Below are positions 42,401-54,826 of a DNA stretch of 64,000 nt, piece by piece. The notes below the pieces were generated by a model. That model was not told the origin of the DNA. It did no database searches and saw only the letters and a program-made list of their open reading frames with translations. Both the position numbers and the translations under genes were made by a program. Within the stretch, counting starts at the first letter, position 1. The number at the start of each line of letters is the position of its first letter. The DNA is taken from assembly GCA_963070105.1 (NCBI GenBank), contig OY718803.1, positions 9,467,823 to 9,531,822 on the forward strand, in the 5' to 3' direction. The stretch is from Litomosoides sigmodontis. Lineage: Eukaryota > Nematoda > Chromadorea > Rhabditida > Onchocercidae.

Positions 42401-44197
42401 AGTTGTCACGTCAGCTCTCCATGTTAGGTAATTTTTGATTAAATTTCAGTTTTCGTTACCTTTTTAAATTAACATCCATCACTTACTCAAGTTTAAAATA
42501 CCTTCAAATCTTTAAAATTTCCACACTAGTAGTTGTCTTAATTGGAATGAAATTTTGAAAACTCAATTTTCCTGCTTTAGAATTGCATAACTATTCTTAC
42601 AATTACAACAAAATCGATGCGTCAATTTCGACTGTATGATTTTTGTGAAATTTATCGCTAATGGAAATGTGTCTGATGTGATAATTGACAGTGTGGTGAT
42701 AATGAACAAATGCTTTTTTATAGTCCGTTAGTGACAGTGGAGTTGCGGGATAATTTGAAATTACCGACGTGCGAATACAGCGTACGACGAGACGGGATTA
42801 ACGGGCCTCAGCTTACATTTGCAAATGTTGGTGAAACGGTACGTTTGCTGATGAAATTTCAAAAATGTGAAGAAAAAAAAGAGTTGTTGTTGGGCATAAA
42901 ATTTTTGCAAGTAAATATCGGAAGGACGAATTATACTTTAATTCAAGTTAGAGAAAATTAAATAAAATATAATTTAAAAATTAAATTGCTATTGTAATTT
43001 TTCTTTTTGTTGTTCAATAATCTTTTTGCTTATTTAATTACAAGAAAATTTACTGGTAATGTTATTGTAAAATATATTTTAATTTATTCAATTGTTGCTA
43101 CAGTTGCATCAATTTATCAATTCGTGCAATTCATTTCAATTCCAATCGCACTCGCAGCTTTTGTACTAGTCCTCTTCTTCCTTGTACATTACAAACAAAT
43201 GTCAAATTATATTTTTTGTCAAATTTTCATCTAAAAGTAGTTTTAGAATGAGATTTGGTTACTTGCATTCTTAGCTCAGTTTATTATAGTTAATTAGCAA
43301 ATTTAATTGCAATAAAAATGTTTAGTATTAGTTAGAAGTTTTCGGTAATTAATATTTTCAAAGGTGTTCCACGTTTGGGTATGTGATGGAGCTGGTATGG
43401 GAATGCTTGTTAAAAAATGCTTTGTAACCGATGGAGAAGGCACTGATCATCCTGTTTTGGATTTCGAAGGGTAATAGCTATAGGCCAATTTTAATAGATA
43501 TGAATTAAATTAAACAACTGAATGATTAAATTTACTTTTGCAACAAGTACAATTTTTAGGCTTTTTGATTTAATTTTTTTGTGCAGCAAAAGATATTAAA
43601 TTGCTATTTTTAGTTGTTCATTGGATAATTTCCTACTTAGTGAACTCGTCTATGACTCATCGCTAATGAGAGCACATGCTCAAAGTCAGGTATTTAAATA
43701 TGCTGATAGTAATCGACTATTTTTCACCTGTCAAATTCAGTTGTGTCAAAAAACGATGGGTTACTGTGACGGAATTACGGTAAGTGAGGAACCACTACAT
43801 GTTCACTTCTGCATTTAATATGAGAAATAATCATTTAGCGAAATTAATAACACTAACTGAGAGCATTCGTCAGTTGTAATTTCAGCCACCAAAGTGTTTG
43901 ACGAATGCGAGCGAAAGACGCAGTCGTCGTTCCAGTTCACGGCTGAAGTCATCGTCGACCAGTGGTCAGTTCGGTGAGAGCGTGCTGGAAATGGATGTTA
44001 CGTCATCGGAAATGCTTATTGGTGGAGTGGATGATGCGCTAATTGAAGCGACATCCTCGTGCTTTTCACCCTTTCTCGTCGCTCTCTCAAATTTCGTCCT
44101 TTTCACCTTAATTACCGTTCTTTTAGTAATTGTTGTGGCGATGAAGACGGAGGCACATAAAGCAATCATTTGCTTCACGTACCTTGCCATCCCTTAA
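39406..44197 (+). CDS. ZP-domain cuticlin-like transmembrane protein
   Basis: A probable component of the cuticle or apical extracellular matrix. Exons: 39406-39484, 41690-41877, 42282-42427, 42724-42838, 43364-43470, 43614-43779 and 43886-44197, totalling 370 residues in one frame. A signal peptide (MRFYLTIIIIVPLKCLA) precedes a ZP domain starting at VPKVSCEESDLSLDVITAKP. Its cysteines include FHVKCFY, LPTCEYSV, VFHVWVCDG, KKCFVTDG and FFTCQIQLCQ. After the ZP domain comes a dibasic stretch, SERRSRRSSSRLK, suitable for furin cleavage. An acidic linker and a membrane span (FVLFTLITVLLVIVVAM) near the C-terminus complete the cuticlin layout: ectodomain, consensus cleavage site, anchor. Intron 1 is 2.2 kb with simple repeats. 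The acceptor before exon 5 (TTTCAAAG) is weaker than the rest. The gene lies head-on to nothing; both neighbours are over 600 bp away. Confidence 0.92.
41040..41120. repeat. ATT and GTT microsatellites in ZP intron 1
   Basis: A (TTA)n-like tract is followed by about nine GTT units. A (GA)-rich tract lies nearby at about 41277-41320. All are intronic simple sequence. Confidence 0.85.
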
Positions 44198-44567
44198 ACA
44201 TTTCATCCGAAATCATTAATGCGTCGTATGATATCCTCACTTCCATTCAATTCTATTCTTTTCGTGGAGCACATAAAAATTCCCGTACTACTGATAAAAA
44301 TAGGTAATAATTAATCATAACTAATAATAATAATTAATGATAGTAATTAATAATTACCACTAACAATAATAATTAATAATGATATAATGGTATTAATAAT
44401 AATGGCAATAATAATAACAATAATTGACGATGATAAGTTACTATCATTCAGTAGGTATCAATTAAAATTTGCTCTGAAATTTGCTCGCTTTTTAAAATGT
44501 TAATGATTTAACACTGTAGGTGTTTGTTGTTGTTGTTGTTGTTTGTTGTTATTATATATGTGTTTAC

Positions 44568-44626
<59 letters not shown>

Positions 44627-45105
44627 GGTGATGACCACGACAGGTGCAGTAAGGTATTGAAATCACTCCATCCTTCATTTCATTTAATTTCATTCATTTG
44701 TAATGCAAAATTAGCATAAAAATAAGCTTTCACTTCAGTTGCGCTGTTTGCCTCTCTTTCGTTTTATAAATTATTTTGAAATGAGCCAAATGAATTGATA
44801 TAAAATGTTGCATTTGTTCGTTGAGCAATCATTTCCTTTGCTGTCTGCATTAATTATATGCAAAAAAGTGGTTGGTTTTTGTTTGTGTTTAAAAAATTTT
44901 CAGTTAAATAATAAAGCGATAAAAGTTATTCCTATGCTAAACTCAATTAAAATGTAAGCAAAATTTTTTTGTAAAACTTTTAAACAAGTAATGAGGAGAA
45001 AATTCTAAATTGGCTAATTTAGGTATCAAAATATACAAATTTTTCAAATCATAAAAAAAAGCAAGCTAACTATTTCAATTTTAGACGCATAACGATCATA
45101 TGTAA
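44198..45105. other. Intergenic, with microsatellites
   Basis: It holds an AAT-rich tract at about 44305-44430, a (GTT)n run near 44524-44545 and a (GT)n-(TA)n tract at about 44570-44628. Near 45083 an acceptor-like TTTCAATTTTAG could be the SL trans-splice site of the downstream carrier gene. No other gene seen. Confidence 0.5.
44570..44628. repeat. (GT)n-(TA)n microsatellite
   Basis: Alternating GT with single interruptions passes into a short TA run. Confidence 0.95.
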
Positions 45106-48100
45106 ATGGACAAAGTATGCCTTTTTTTTTCTTTCATCAAAAAATTTTTAGTAATAGCGCCAATAATGTTTTTGCGCACGCATTCAAAGCAATTATTTTG
45201 TGAGGAAGTTGCACCGAACCACAATTTTGTCAAAATTAGCAAATTTTTTTTTTGAAAATAAATTTTTTTTTTTATGAAACGGAAGATGAATGAATTTGCA
45301 GAAGTTATTTTAATTTGACAAGTAAAAATTTTTCAAAATATACAGGAAGGAGAGGAGCATAGTGATGTTTAAGTTAATGCGCATTTTGTCTGCAAGGATT
45401 TTTCAAGGAGTTAGCTGAAAGCGCAAATTGCACAAGATTGAATCTAACCAATTAGCAATGAGCAATTTTCGATAATTCCTCCCGTCCACTCTAAAACTTC
45501 AAAATTTCCCTCACAAATTACTGTTGCAACATAACTCAGTGCGTCTCATGGATTGATTCTGCAGCGATCTGAAAATAGTTCGATCGTACTTGCATCGTCC
45601 TTTCTTGCCGGAGCATTTGCAGGAATGCTTGCTAAATCACTCGTTGCGCCGCTGGAACGAGCAAAGATTCATTTTCAAGGTGAAAAGCAAAACTAACAAA
45701 TTTGATTGAATTAGTAATGGAAGTGTTTTGAATGTATAAGTTAGATAGAGCAGGTGAAATTTGCATGAATTTCACTCTAATTTACTATTAAAAGCGAAAC
45801 GCTGCTAATTTCTAATTAATACTGTTGAGTGTATTAAAAGGGTTAGTATTTAAATTTAGGAAAATTGAAATGTTTCGATCAAACGATCGACTTAGAATAA
45901 AAAGCAATTTTAAAATTTTAGTTTTTGCAAAATTGTTTGCTAATTTTTTAATGCAATTAATTGCGAAAGCTACCAAAAAAAAGTTCCATAACTTTTCTCA
46001 CTGCAATTGTTTTATAACTGTCACTGTCAATTATATTATCATTGCTGCTCTTATCAGTAACCATCGTTCATTACAGTATCATCAGAAATTCACTACTCGC
46101 TGGCTGAAGTAGTGAAATTTTTGAAATTATCATATCAGGAACACGGATTATCTTCACTTTGGCGTGGCAATTCAGCAACGTTGCTACGTGTGGTACCATA
46201 TGCTGCTATTCAATTTGCATCGCATGAGCAATACAAATCAATGCTTTTTGTTGATCGCAATGGGTAAAATAAATGAGTAGTGAAATTCAAATTAGGGAAG
46301 TCATTTCCAGTACAAATGATTCCTCACAATTTCTTTTCATTAATTCATTCCATTTCATGCTTATGAATGCCTGAAATTGTCAAGTTTCACGAGCGCATCT
46401 ATGCTAAATGATAGGTTTGATGAGAATTGAAATTTAAATTACAGTACTGATTAATGTGAATAGCAAGGTAATATAAAGGTGTAATTTTTCTGCCGACTAA
46501 TTTAAACCATGGAATTTTATTGGAATTCATAAAATTAGGAAAAACAGAGGAAGTGACAAATGAGCTAGCACTAGCTCGTTAGCTAATTAAATCAATTAGC
46601 TCGATGATAATGAAGAGAATTTCAGCAAGCGTACGCCCGTACGACGATTACTGGCTGGTTCATTAAGCGGTATCACTGCCACCCTAATTGTTTACCCATT
46701 GGATACAGCAAGAGCACGGCTTGCTTCATCGAAGTACACAAACTATGCCAATCTTCGATCCGTTTTTTACAAAATGTATACCACCGAAGGAATTCGGTAC
46801 GAAATTTCAAATTACAAACTTTTAACGCTCAAAATTAGAAAAAATTTTTTTCATTTATTTCATTTTATTTTTTTTCATTTTCTTCTCGATAATTAGCATA
46901 TATGTGCATGTTTTCTAAGTTTTTTTTCCCAAATAAATTTTGAATTAAGCTATTCAGTTGCTATTTTCAATATTTCATTAATTGATTTCCTTTTTTAATT
47001 GAATAGCTTAGTTGACACTTACTTATTTGTGCTACTTAATCAATGGTCGGTGTAGTCCCAGTTAGACTGTGAGATGTTAGGAGTGCTATATTGCAAGTAA
47101 TAATGTTGAAGGTCATTCTACTACGGAATAATACCGTCTTTGTTCGGTACGATGGTTTATGCTGGCGGTAGTTTCTATACATTTGGCACACTTAAACTTC
47201 TCCATCGAGGTATTACTGTTGTTGTTGAAATCATGAAATCGATGAAGCAAAAACCATCCATTTCATTTTGCAGTTGATCGATCGTAATTTCTAAACTAAC
47301 TAATTTCCAAGCGATGATGTTAGCTGACTGCGAAATTTGCATTTTCATTATTTGAATTAAAAAGCAAAATCATCCAGTGACTAACAACTGGAATTTATCC
47401 AATCATTTCTTACATTTGCTAAATTATTTCACACTAATTATTTAGTTAAAATTAACCATTTGAAAATTTAATGTTTTAATTTTATGTAGAGCACTGGAAT
47501 GAACCAATATCGTCCTATCATCGACTCATTTATGGTGCAATTTCGGGCGCAGTTGGTCAATTCATTTCATATCCCATAGACGTTGTTCGTCGACGAATGC
47601 AAACAGGTCGAATACCATCAAGTCGTTATGCATTTCACGTACTTCACGACATTTATCGTACAGAAGGAATTTGGAGTGGTTTATACAAAGGCATTAGCAT
47701 GAATTGGATTAAGGTATCAGTGATAGTAATTAATAATATTAGTGAGTTAGTAATTTTCATTGCTCAGCTACTCCTACCACATTCACTTCGATTCAGTGCG
47801 TCAGCTCCAATTACTGCTCGATTCGTTCAATGTTTAATTTATGAATTAAATTAAATTGTACAAATCATTTATGATCCGACAAGAAGAGTGAGATCGCTAG
47901 GTAACACATTTAGAATCGTCAAGCAGTTAGCTTAAAAATGCGCTAGTAATTGCCCGTGTAAACAAGAAGCACTCACTTCACTCAGCATTAAATTCTTGAC
48001 TGAATGAAGGCATTTAATTGAAATGTGAAATATTTTGTTATTGAAAAGATGATGCTGTGGTGTTGAGAGTACGTGAAAATCGAACAACAATAGTGTCTAC

Positions 48101-48327
48101 TGTAGTCAAGAAAAACATATTTAACTTAAATACACTTGAACAGAGTACTCGATAGTGACGGATATTAATTAGCACAGCATTTAAGCTGAATAGAATTACA
48201 CAGTACTTCTCCTACCATTTCCCTACACAATGTTATCATCTTTCAGGGACCTATTACAGTATCCGTCAGTTTCACTGCTTACGATTACGCATTTCTACAT
48301 TTGCTAGAAAAGTTGACAAAATCATGA
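45106..48327 (+). CDS. Mitochondrial carrier, SLC25A42-like (CoA / adenine nucleotide transporter)
   Basis: A six-helix inner-membrane carrier. The SLC25A42 group imports coenzyme A and ADP in exchange for adenine nucleotides. Exons: 45106-45114 (encoding MDK), 45565-45679, 46077-46263, 46626-46796, 47112-47209, 47490-47713 and 48247-48327, giving 294 residues in one frame. The three carrier repeats are visible by their PxD/ExxR-type signatures: [28 protein letters not shown] and [14 protein letters not shown]. Group-specific segments are [20 protein letters not shown] and [14 protein letters not shown]. The first signature has Glu where most carriers have Asp (PLER), a tolerated change. The start exon is inferred: it keeps frame, follows an acceptor-like TTTTAG, and is preceded by an ATGTAA. 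The acceptor at 47111 (GTTGAAG) lacks a pyrimidine tract, but it is the only one joining the conserved sequence in frame. Confidence 0.88.
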
Positions 48328-49416
48328 ATTCTTGCTAAAAATTATAATAAATTAATTATGCTATGTGAAATTGGTGGAAAATTTTTCAACAATGAAACTT
48401 GGCAAAAAGACAAATCTTGCCAATTTTACAAGAGTTTGCAAAATTAATTAAAAGCCGTCGAATCTAAGTTGACTGAAAACTTCTTCACATTTATGGGGAT
48501 ATGATGAAGTCTGCGAGAGTGCGATTGGTGTCTGATGATATTAATTAATTAAATTCTTAGATCGCTTAGATCGCTCGTCCCTGCTCCACCACCTCCATCT
48601 TTTATTTCGTTGTAATTGAAAAAACTGTCAAGCTTTTTTTGGAAAAAAAAAACTACAACTTTTAAAGCAAATGGAAAGGTGAACAAATAACAGTTTACTT
48701 CTTTTTAATTATCCTAGAATTTCAAATTGATTATTCCTACATCATGTTTCACTGATTTTTTCAAGCACTTTTACGTGCAGTTTTATTTTTTTGTCGAAGC
48801 AATTAATATGTATCAATTATTTTCTAGAAGCTTTATATATTAAGCGAGTTTCATCTGCTAATAAATACCACTTGCTATAAGCATTCCTACTGAAGGAGAG
48901 CGGAAACAGCGAGAAATGAGCAGTAAGAGATTGTGAAATTTGAATTCAAAATTTAATTTCTGCTCTAAAGGACAAAGAAAAGAGGAGTAAAATGTTTGCA
49001 TAATTTTCATTCGTACGCCTCAAATATCACAATTCGTCAAAATTGTCAATTTTTTTTGTTCGATGAAGCATTGATACGGCAACTGTTCCCATCGAGATGA
49101 GGGATATTTGATGAAGATGAACATTGAAATAAGCCACACGTGGGTTGATTTCACGTACGGAAAACGTGTGTCTTCGAAGGAAATGCTCTTAAACACTTTC
49201 CTCCTGCTCATTCATCATTTTACAAATATTAGGCTTTTTGTGAAAGCACGCGCTTTGTTCTTTATTCCGGCCACCTTCTTCTTCCTTATACTGCAACGGT
49301 ATTTAGTAAGAAGTGGAAATTTTTACAATTTTCGCTCCTCTCACATGTAAGTGAGCAAGGAGTGGTGCTGCTTCACGTCATTGAAAATTAAATAAAATAT
49401 TAAAATTAGAATTCAC
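48328..49416. other. Convergent intergenic region
   Basis: It lies between the ends of the carrier and the LicD-like gene. No gene is supported; open frames at 49020-49211 (minus) and 49108-49350 (plus) overlap antisense and lack features. A downstream exon of the LicD-like gene cannot be fully excluded here. Confidence 0.45.
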
Positions 49417-52400
49417 CTACCTCTCGTAATTTATGAACGATTCGGCTCTCTCTTCAGGAGGTACACTGCCAGCTTCTTGCTTATTAAGTGGCGAACTGTT
49501 CCAAAAGTATTTGGACGAGTGAAGCGGCTTCGACCAATTTACGCCATATTCAGTCTAAATGAAAATAAGATGAGAGTTATTTGAATTATTTTTGCAATGT
49601 TAATGCAATCATACATTTATAATTGCTAGCGTGAAATTATTTCGTGCAAAAATCTAAAATAAATCAAATTAAATTGTTAAAATTTACCGTAATAACGTCC
49701 AATGCATTGCACGGTACATACATTAGGTAACCGAGAAAGTTAGTTGAGCAAGTTCGATTTATCAACGGATAAACAAATCTGAAATCATACAAAATAAGTG
49801 CTAATTTGCATAAAACTTTTAACAACCATTTAAATTACTCTTGGCGTTAATTAGGTAGCATAATTAATAGAATGATTAATTAACACTTACACTCACCTAT
49901 ATTTGGTCGTGTAAGATAGGCCACCAATCCAGGAAGTATTGTGATCGTGATATAGGAAGAAGACATCCATTGGAATAGTATTCTCAATGTACACTTTATA
50001 CTCTAAGAGATCCTCAGGCTACAACAATACCGTTGTTAGAATGCTGAAGTGAAATAGGATGGATCAATGACACGTTGTAAACCTTATTTGCTCATCAATC
50101 AATCAATCAATGAACCAATCAATCAATCAATCAACCAACCAATCAATCAATCGTGAAACTTGCTTTGTTAAATCTCAGACTAAGCTTGATAAACGAAGTA
50201 TTCATAACATCTTCCGGAAACTGATCGTAATGGTCTTCGATGAAGACAGCAACGTCAATATCGTGCGTATACGGTATAATACCGCATTCGCGGTACCAAC
50301 CTGAATTTCATTGAGTAAAAAAGAAAACCTCAAAGTAGTTGCTATTGGTGGTAGCAATCTCTGAAATGGAAATGTGTCTGTTTATTCATTCAAACATAAA
50401 ATGAAACTGAAAAAACCAGCCGGATAAATAGTTTTCTTTTCTTAAATAATGAAAACTATTTTACTAGAACATCATAATTTCCCTATTATGAAATTGCAAC
50501 AAGAGGTGTGAATAATTGATGATGATAATAAATTGATAAAATTGTTAAATTATCAGTTGACGCCTGAAAATGCAATTATTTTAACAATTGGATGTATTAG
50601 CAGTGAATTGTTCGCTTTTTTCCTTTTTTTTTGTGCTCTAATACTTTAATACTCTAATTGATTGCAACTAGCAATTTCATTGCTACCACACAATTCACTT
50701 AATCACGTATCAATGACGAAATTCTAAACGACAGTGCGTGTATTTACACGTGATGGTAGAAGGGTTTGATACCAAGTAGTGTGCCTGCGTGAAGCATCGG
50801 CGTTAAGCCATGCTCAAAGGCCCAATTACGAAATCGTTGAAGCGTAAGTATGATTTCATTTCGAATTAACGGCTGTTTGCTGTAGTACTGTGGGTAAGTT
50901 TTGATAAGCTGAAATATGAGATCCTTCCTGCAACCGATAAATTTGCTGCGTTGTAAGCTCCACACGAATGTCGTCCAGTTTGCCGGACCAATGAAAGTTT
51001 CATTCTGTACCGTATAATTCATAACAGGAAATCTGAAATTTACACTTAACATTAAAATGCTCAAAGGTGGTACTGTTCTATCAAAATTAAGTTAGATCAT
51101 GGAATTAATGATAGAAAAATTTTGCCAATGCCAAAACTGCCTGAGCAACAATTTCAATGCTACATTTCCATCATTGATGATGATGAATGCTGTGAAATTA
51201 GAATCAATTCTGAGAAAAATTTTGAAATTTGCATGAGCAATAATAGCTGGTTATTAAATTATGAAAATTTTTTAGGTAAATTATTTGTGAATTTAGCAAG
51301 GAAGCACTTTCTTTACTTTGGCATAATTCTTCTAACTTTTCGCATAACAAATTCCACGTAATCTTTGCTTTCCGATATGCTAAACGATATCAATCGATGA
51401 GAAATTCCATGCATAATTACTTGTAAATTTTGATCGTTGTATTTCCTCCACGACAAATTATGCTTTTTTAGCAAATTTAGCTAAAAATTGAAATGTGATA
51501 GGAATGCCATTGATAGGTTGTAGTTAAGTACAAATTGAAATGTTTGGAAATGAGTGGCCTGCACAATGGTGCAGTAAAGTGCAGGATTAACTTGCAGTAG
51601 TTGTTATTGGCATGCAAGTTACTTGAATTATTCTACAGCTCAAATTGGAAGCTAGAAGGCTTCTCTCTATCTAAATTTCACTGCAACATCCTACTCATCG
51701 TTTTCATTAATGAAAGGAGAGGAGAAAGACAAAGCGTTAATTGTTTTAATTGCATATCATTCATTGTGGGAAAAAAAATCTAAAATTCAAATTTCAATCA
51801 TTCACTGTTTCGTCTACAAATTGTGCAGCGGCGCTCATTGATTGAACTGATCGGATCGCTGTTTGCACGAAATGCTTACAATATCAAGCCTGTCTCGATC
51901 GAAGAACGCCATCATTACAGTATTCGGTTCTAGGATATCGCTTACACTCTCCTCACCAATACGTAGTTTACTGTCATCGATGAGGTATGCTTGTGCACCT
52001 GAAAAAAGCTCTCAAAATATTACAATGCACTGAAATATTAAAGGATAGTCATTTCAGGTTGAGTGACTTGGCACTTACTTGCCCAATAACACTTTCGATA
52101 AATTTAAGTTATTTTCAACAACAAAATTAAATGCAATTCCACCATCTATGCAAACAAACCGTGCATTTCGGACGTGAAACGAGGATCAATGAATAGCGCT
52201 TTGTTCTGCAAATGTCGGTTCACTTGCAACATCGATGATATCACACTTGTTAATTCGTTGAACTATAAAACGTTATAAAAAAAGTTCGTAGTTGGAATTG
52301 AGAAATGAACGTGTGATAGTCACGTTTGCTATGATCAATGATCGATGCAATCAGCGATCAGTGAAGCATTTTGAAATTATTATTCCTAACATATACTGTG

Positions 52401-52945
52401 TTTTTCTTATTTAAATTATTGAATGTTCAAAAATTTTTCCATAGAATTACAAATTTTCAGATTTACTCTTCAAAATGTCAAACGATTAAAACTAACGTTT
52501 GCTAATTCAGGCACGGATAATTCTGTACACGTTTTGCAAGCATATCGCTTCTGAAGTTGCCACGCGGTACCCGTATAAAGCACGTTAAATACAACAATAA
52601 GTATTACTGAAGTGACGTTTTCATGAATAATTGAAATAGAAATATTAACAGAGTAAGATGAACCTAATTTCAATAATAGCACCTAATAAATGTACTGGAA
52701 TTCAATTATTCGAATTTGCAACAAATCGCTTGCAAATTTCAATTTTGTTATTTCGAGTAAGTGAAATGTGAGAGAGGAAGAAATAAGTGCAATTTCCATT
52801 GATGCAAAACAAACATTTTCATATCTTACTGATATGAAGTAAACGTAATTTAATTTCTAATGCAACGAAAGCAAAGCTTACCAAAAATTGACAAAGCAAA
52901 CCATTTCCTTATTGATACTAAGCACAATCCACGATTTTTACACAT
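49417..52945 (-). CDS. Fukutin/LicD-like type II membrane phosphotransferase
   Basis: Probably a Golgi glycan-modifying enzyme; the relatives transfer ribitol phosphate or phosphocholine. Exons, minus: 52882-52945, 52497-52606, 52160-52262, 51848-51998, 50773-51032, 50164-50300, 49897-50018, 49688-49778 and 49417-49554, giving 391 residues in one frame. The topology is a short Cys-rich cytosolic tail (MCKNRGLCLVSIRK), a signal anchor (WFALSIFVILIVVFNVLYTG) and a lumenal domain. Catalytic-domain landmarks are RFRNWAFEHGLTPMLHAGTL, GWYRECGIIPYTHDIDVAVF (the HDxD metal motif), EDLLEYKVYIENTIPMDVFF and YVPCNALDVIT. The start is chosen because an acceptor TTTATAG lies 24 bp upstream of the ATG, fitting SL trans-splicing. 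The intron after the DxD exon starts GC, and the donor at 51847 (GTTCAA) is weak. The terminal TAG overlaps a possible GTAGGT donor, so a further exon is conceivable. Confidence 0.85.
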
Positions 52946-52946
52946 T

Positions 52947-52975
52947 CCACACGCTTTACCGATCGATGGCTATAA
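52947..52975 (-). promoter_or_regulatory. Putative SL trans-splice acceptor of the LicD-like gene
   Basis: On the minus strand CAGTTTTATAG is followed by 24 bp and then the first in-frame ATG. No upstream coding exon with a matching phase was found, so this AG most likely accepts a spliced leader rather than a cis exon. Confidence 0.45.
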
Positions 52976-54826
52976 AACTGATGCAATTAAATTAATTAAT
53001 AATGAATAATGATAATGAAATAGTTAATTATTGTAGGAACATTTTGCAATTTTAATTAGACGCAAGACATAGTGAGTAAGTGAAATATATGCTGCTAATT
53101 AATATCCGCGTGACTGCTAATCACAGTGAAATTGAGCGTGGAATTCTGCTACACGTTGCATTAACGTACGGAAAGCAAGCGTTAACATATACGTAATTAA
53201 TGACGTTCGTTTCACGTATGAATCGAAAACTTACTTACTTTCCCAGAACAATGAACGAATGACTTTCGTTAGCTCATTGAAGAGGAACTTTTCGCAAGCA
53301 ATTAAATAATAAATCGCTAAAGGCAAATAGCTGCTATATTAGCTGACTTTATTCGTAAATATTTGCAAGAAAAAAAGAAGAGAAGAAATCGCTTGCAATT
53401 ATGAACGTGGAAATTAGCTAAAAGTGAAAATAAATTTCAATTTATGCTCATCGATATGATTCACATTGAAATTGCTATTTTTCGTAGAACAAAGCGTATT
53501 CAATGGGAAAGTCGAAGTAAGGAGTTTAGTGAAATTCGATTTATTGAATGAAAAGTGTGAAAATGCAAATGAAAATGGTGAATGATTAAACAGCTGTTGA
53601 ATGCTTTGTTGACGAATGTTGAATGAATTGAAATGTTGAAAAGCTTTTTGAGTAAACGATTTCAATGCGTCCGTTCTTTCACTGCAAAATTTAAATTTTT
53701 GCTTAAATTTAACAAAAACTGCAAGCTATCGCATCAAATTCGATTATCACCTGCTTGATGAATGATTTTCTTTTCGATGATCTCATCAATATAATATATT
53801 ACTGTCATAGGGCAAAACAGAGAAGTGCTCGGATTGTTTGACGTGTGACAAACGTGATGGAATTATTTGACGAGCTAATGAACACTTAATGGTTGATGCA
53901 TCCGTTCAAAATTCAAATTTAACTTCTCTCACTTATTTCGCTCCTTTAGCAATCCATGAATATTAACAGTTGAATAATTTCGTTCACATTATGGGCATTT
54001 ATTTTCGTTGTAATAACTTATTGTTCCAGCAAATTATATTCAGTTTTAGCTCAACTTATTCAATTACATTATTATTAAGTTAGCCGTATCCTCAGAGAGA
54101 GAGAGAGAGAGAGGAGTTAATGCCTATATGAAATTAACATGTTTTCTTTTCCAGATTTTCAATGCCAACAGATAGCATTGGACGAGTGGAAAGAAACTTT
54201 ACAGCAAACTATACAGCAGCAATATAATGCATTTAATTAACTATTATGAATGAATTTAGGATTTGCGCTCAAACTTTTGGAAAGTAAATTTCTGAACTGA
54301 CGTATTAATTGTAATATTATAGATATCCAAACGTTAGTGGCAAACGAACGCTTATTCATAAGTGTTTTTTTCTTGCTAGAAAATATTAATTTCATTTAAC
54401 GTTTTTTTCGAAATTTTATCTGATACTTCAACGCACCGTTCAAATTTACATCAACGATTGCTCATTTCTGTTGTGGAATTAAACTTTTTCAGATTAATGT
54501 CTCTCTTTTCCTCCTCCCTTTTTCGTCGCATTTTCATTCAATTCATTGATTTTCGCAAGCGACCTACTAACCTTATAGCTCATAACTTTTCATGATGTGC
54601 GGAACAGCTTTTACTACTTGCCACCTTCAACTTAACTTCAAAAGCATTTCACACGAACATCAACGATTTTTCTTCCGAAGTGACGAGTCTTCCAACTAGC
54701 ACTATACCACAACTCATCACTACTGCTGCAATCATTGCAATAATAGCAATGAAGTAAATTTTCATTAACACATTAGTGTCCTAAACGAATTTAAAAAAGA
54801 ATTAATTCAATCGATCAATTGATCCT
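52976..54826. other. Intergenic, 1.9 kb
   Basis: Mostly AT-rich. A (GA)n run lies at about 54094-54114. Apart from the short signal-peptide-like frame annotated at 54649-54765, I see no gene. The open frame at 53414-53665 (minus) lacks splice and composition support. Confidence 0.45.
54649..54765 (-). CDS. Possible signal-peptide exon or micropeptide (38 codons)
   Basis: A minus-strand frame starts MKIYFIAIIAMIAAVVMSC, which reads as a signal peptide or membrane span, continues for 19 more residues and stops. It sits about 60 bp beyond the stop of the small secreted gene and could be a separate micropeptide, an exon whose partner I did not find, or chance. A GTATAG inside it could act as a donor. 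I report it because hydrophobic starts of this quality are uncommon among the short frames here. Confidence 0.25.
   Translation of the reverse strand: MKIYFIAIIAMIAAVVMSCGIVLVGRLVTSEEKSLMFV

Noticed and set aside
49108..49350. Plus-strand frame of 80 residues with an aromatic C-terminus
   Set aside because: It overlaps another frame antisense, lacks splice context and lies in the convergent 3' flanks of two genes.
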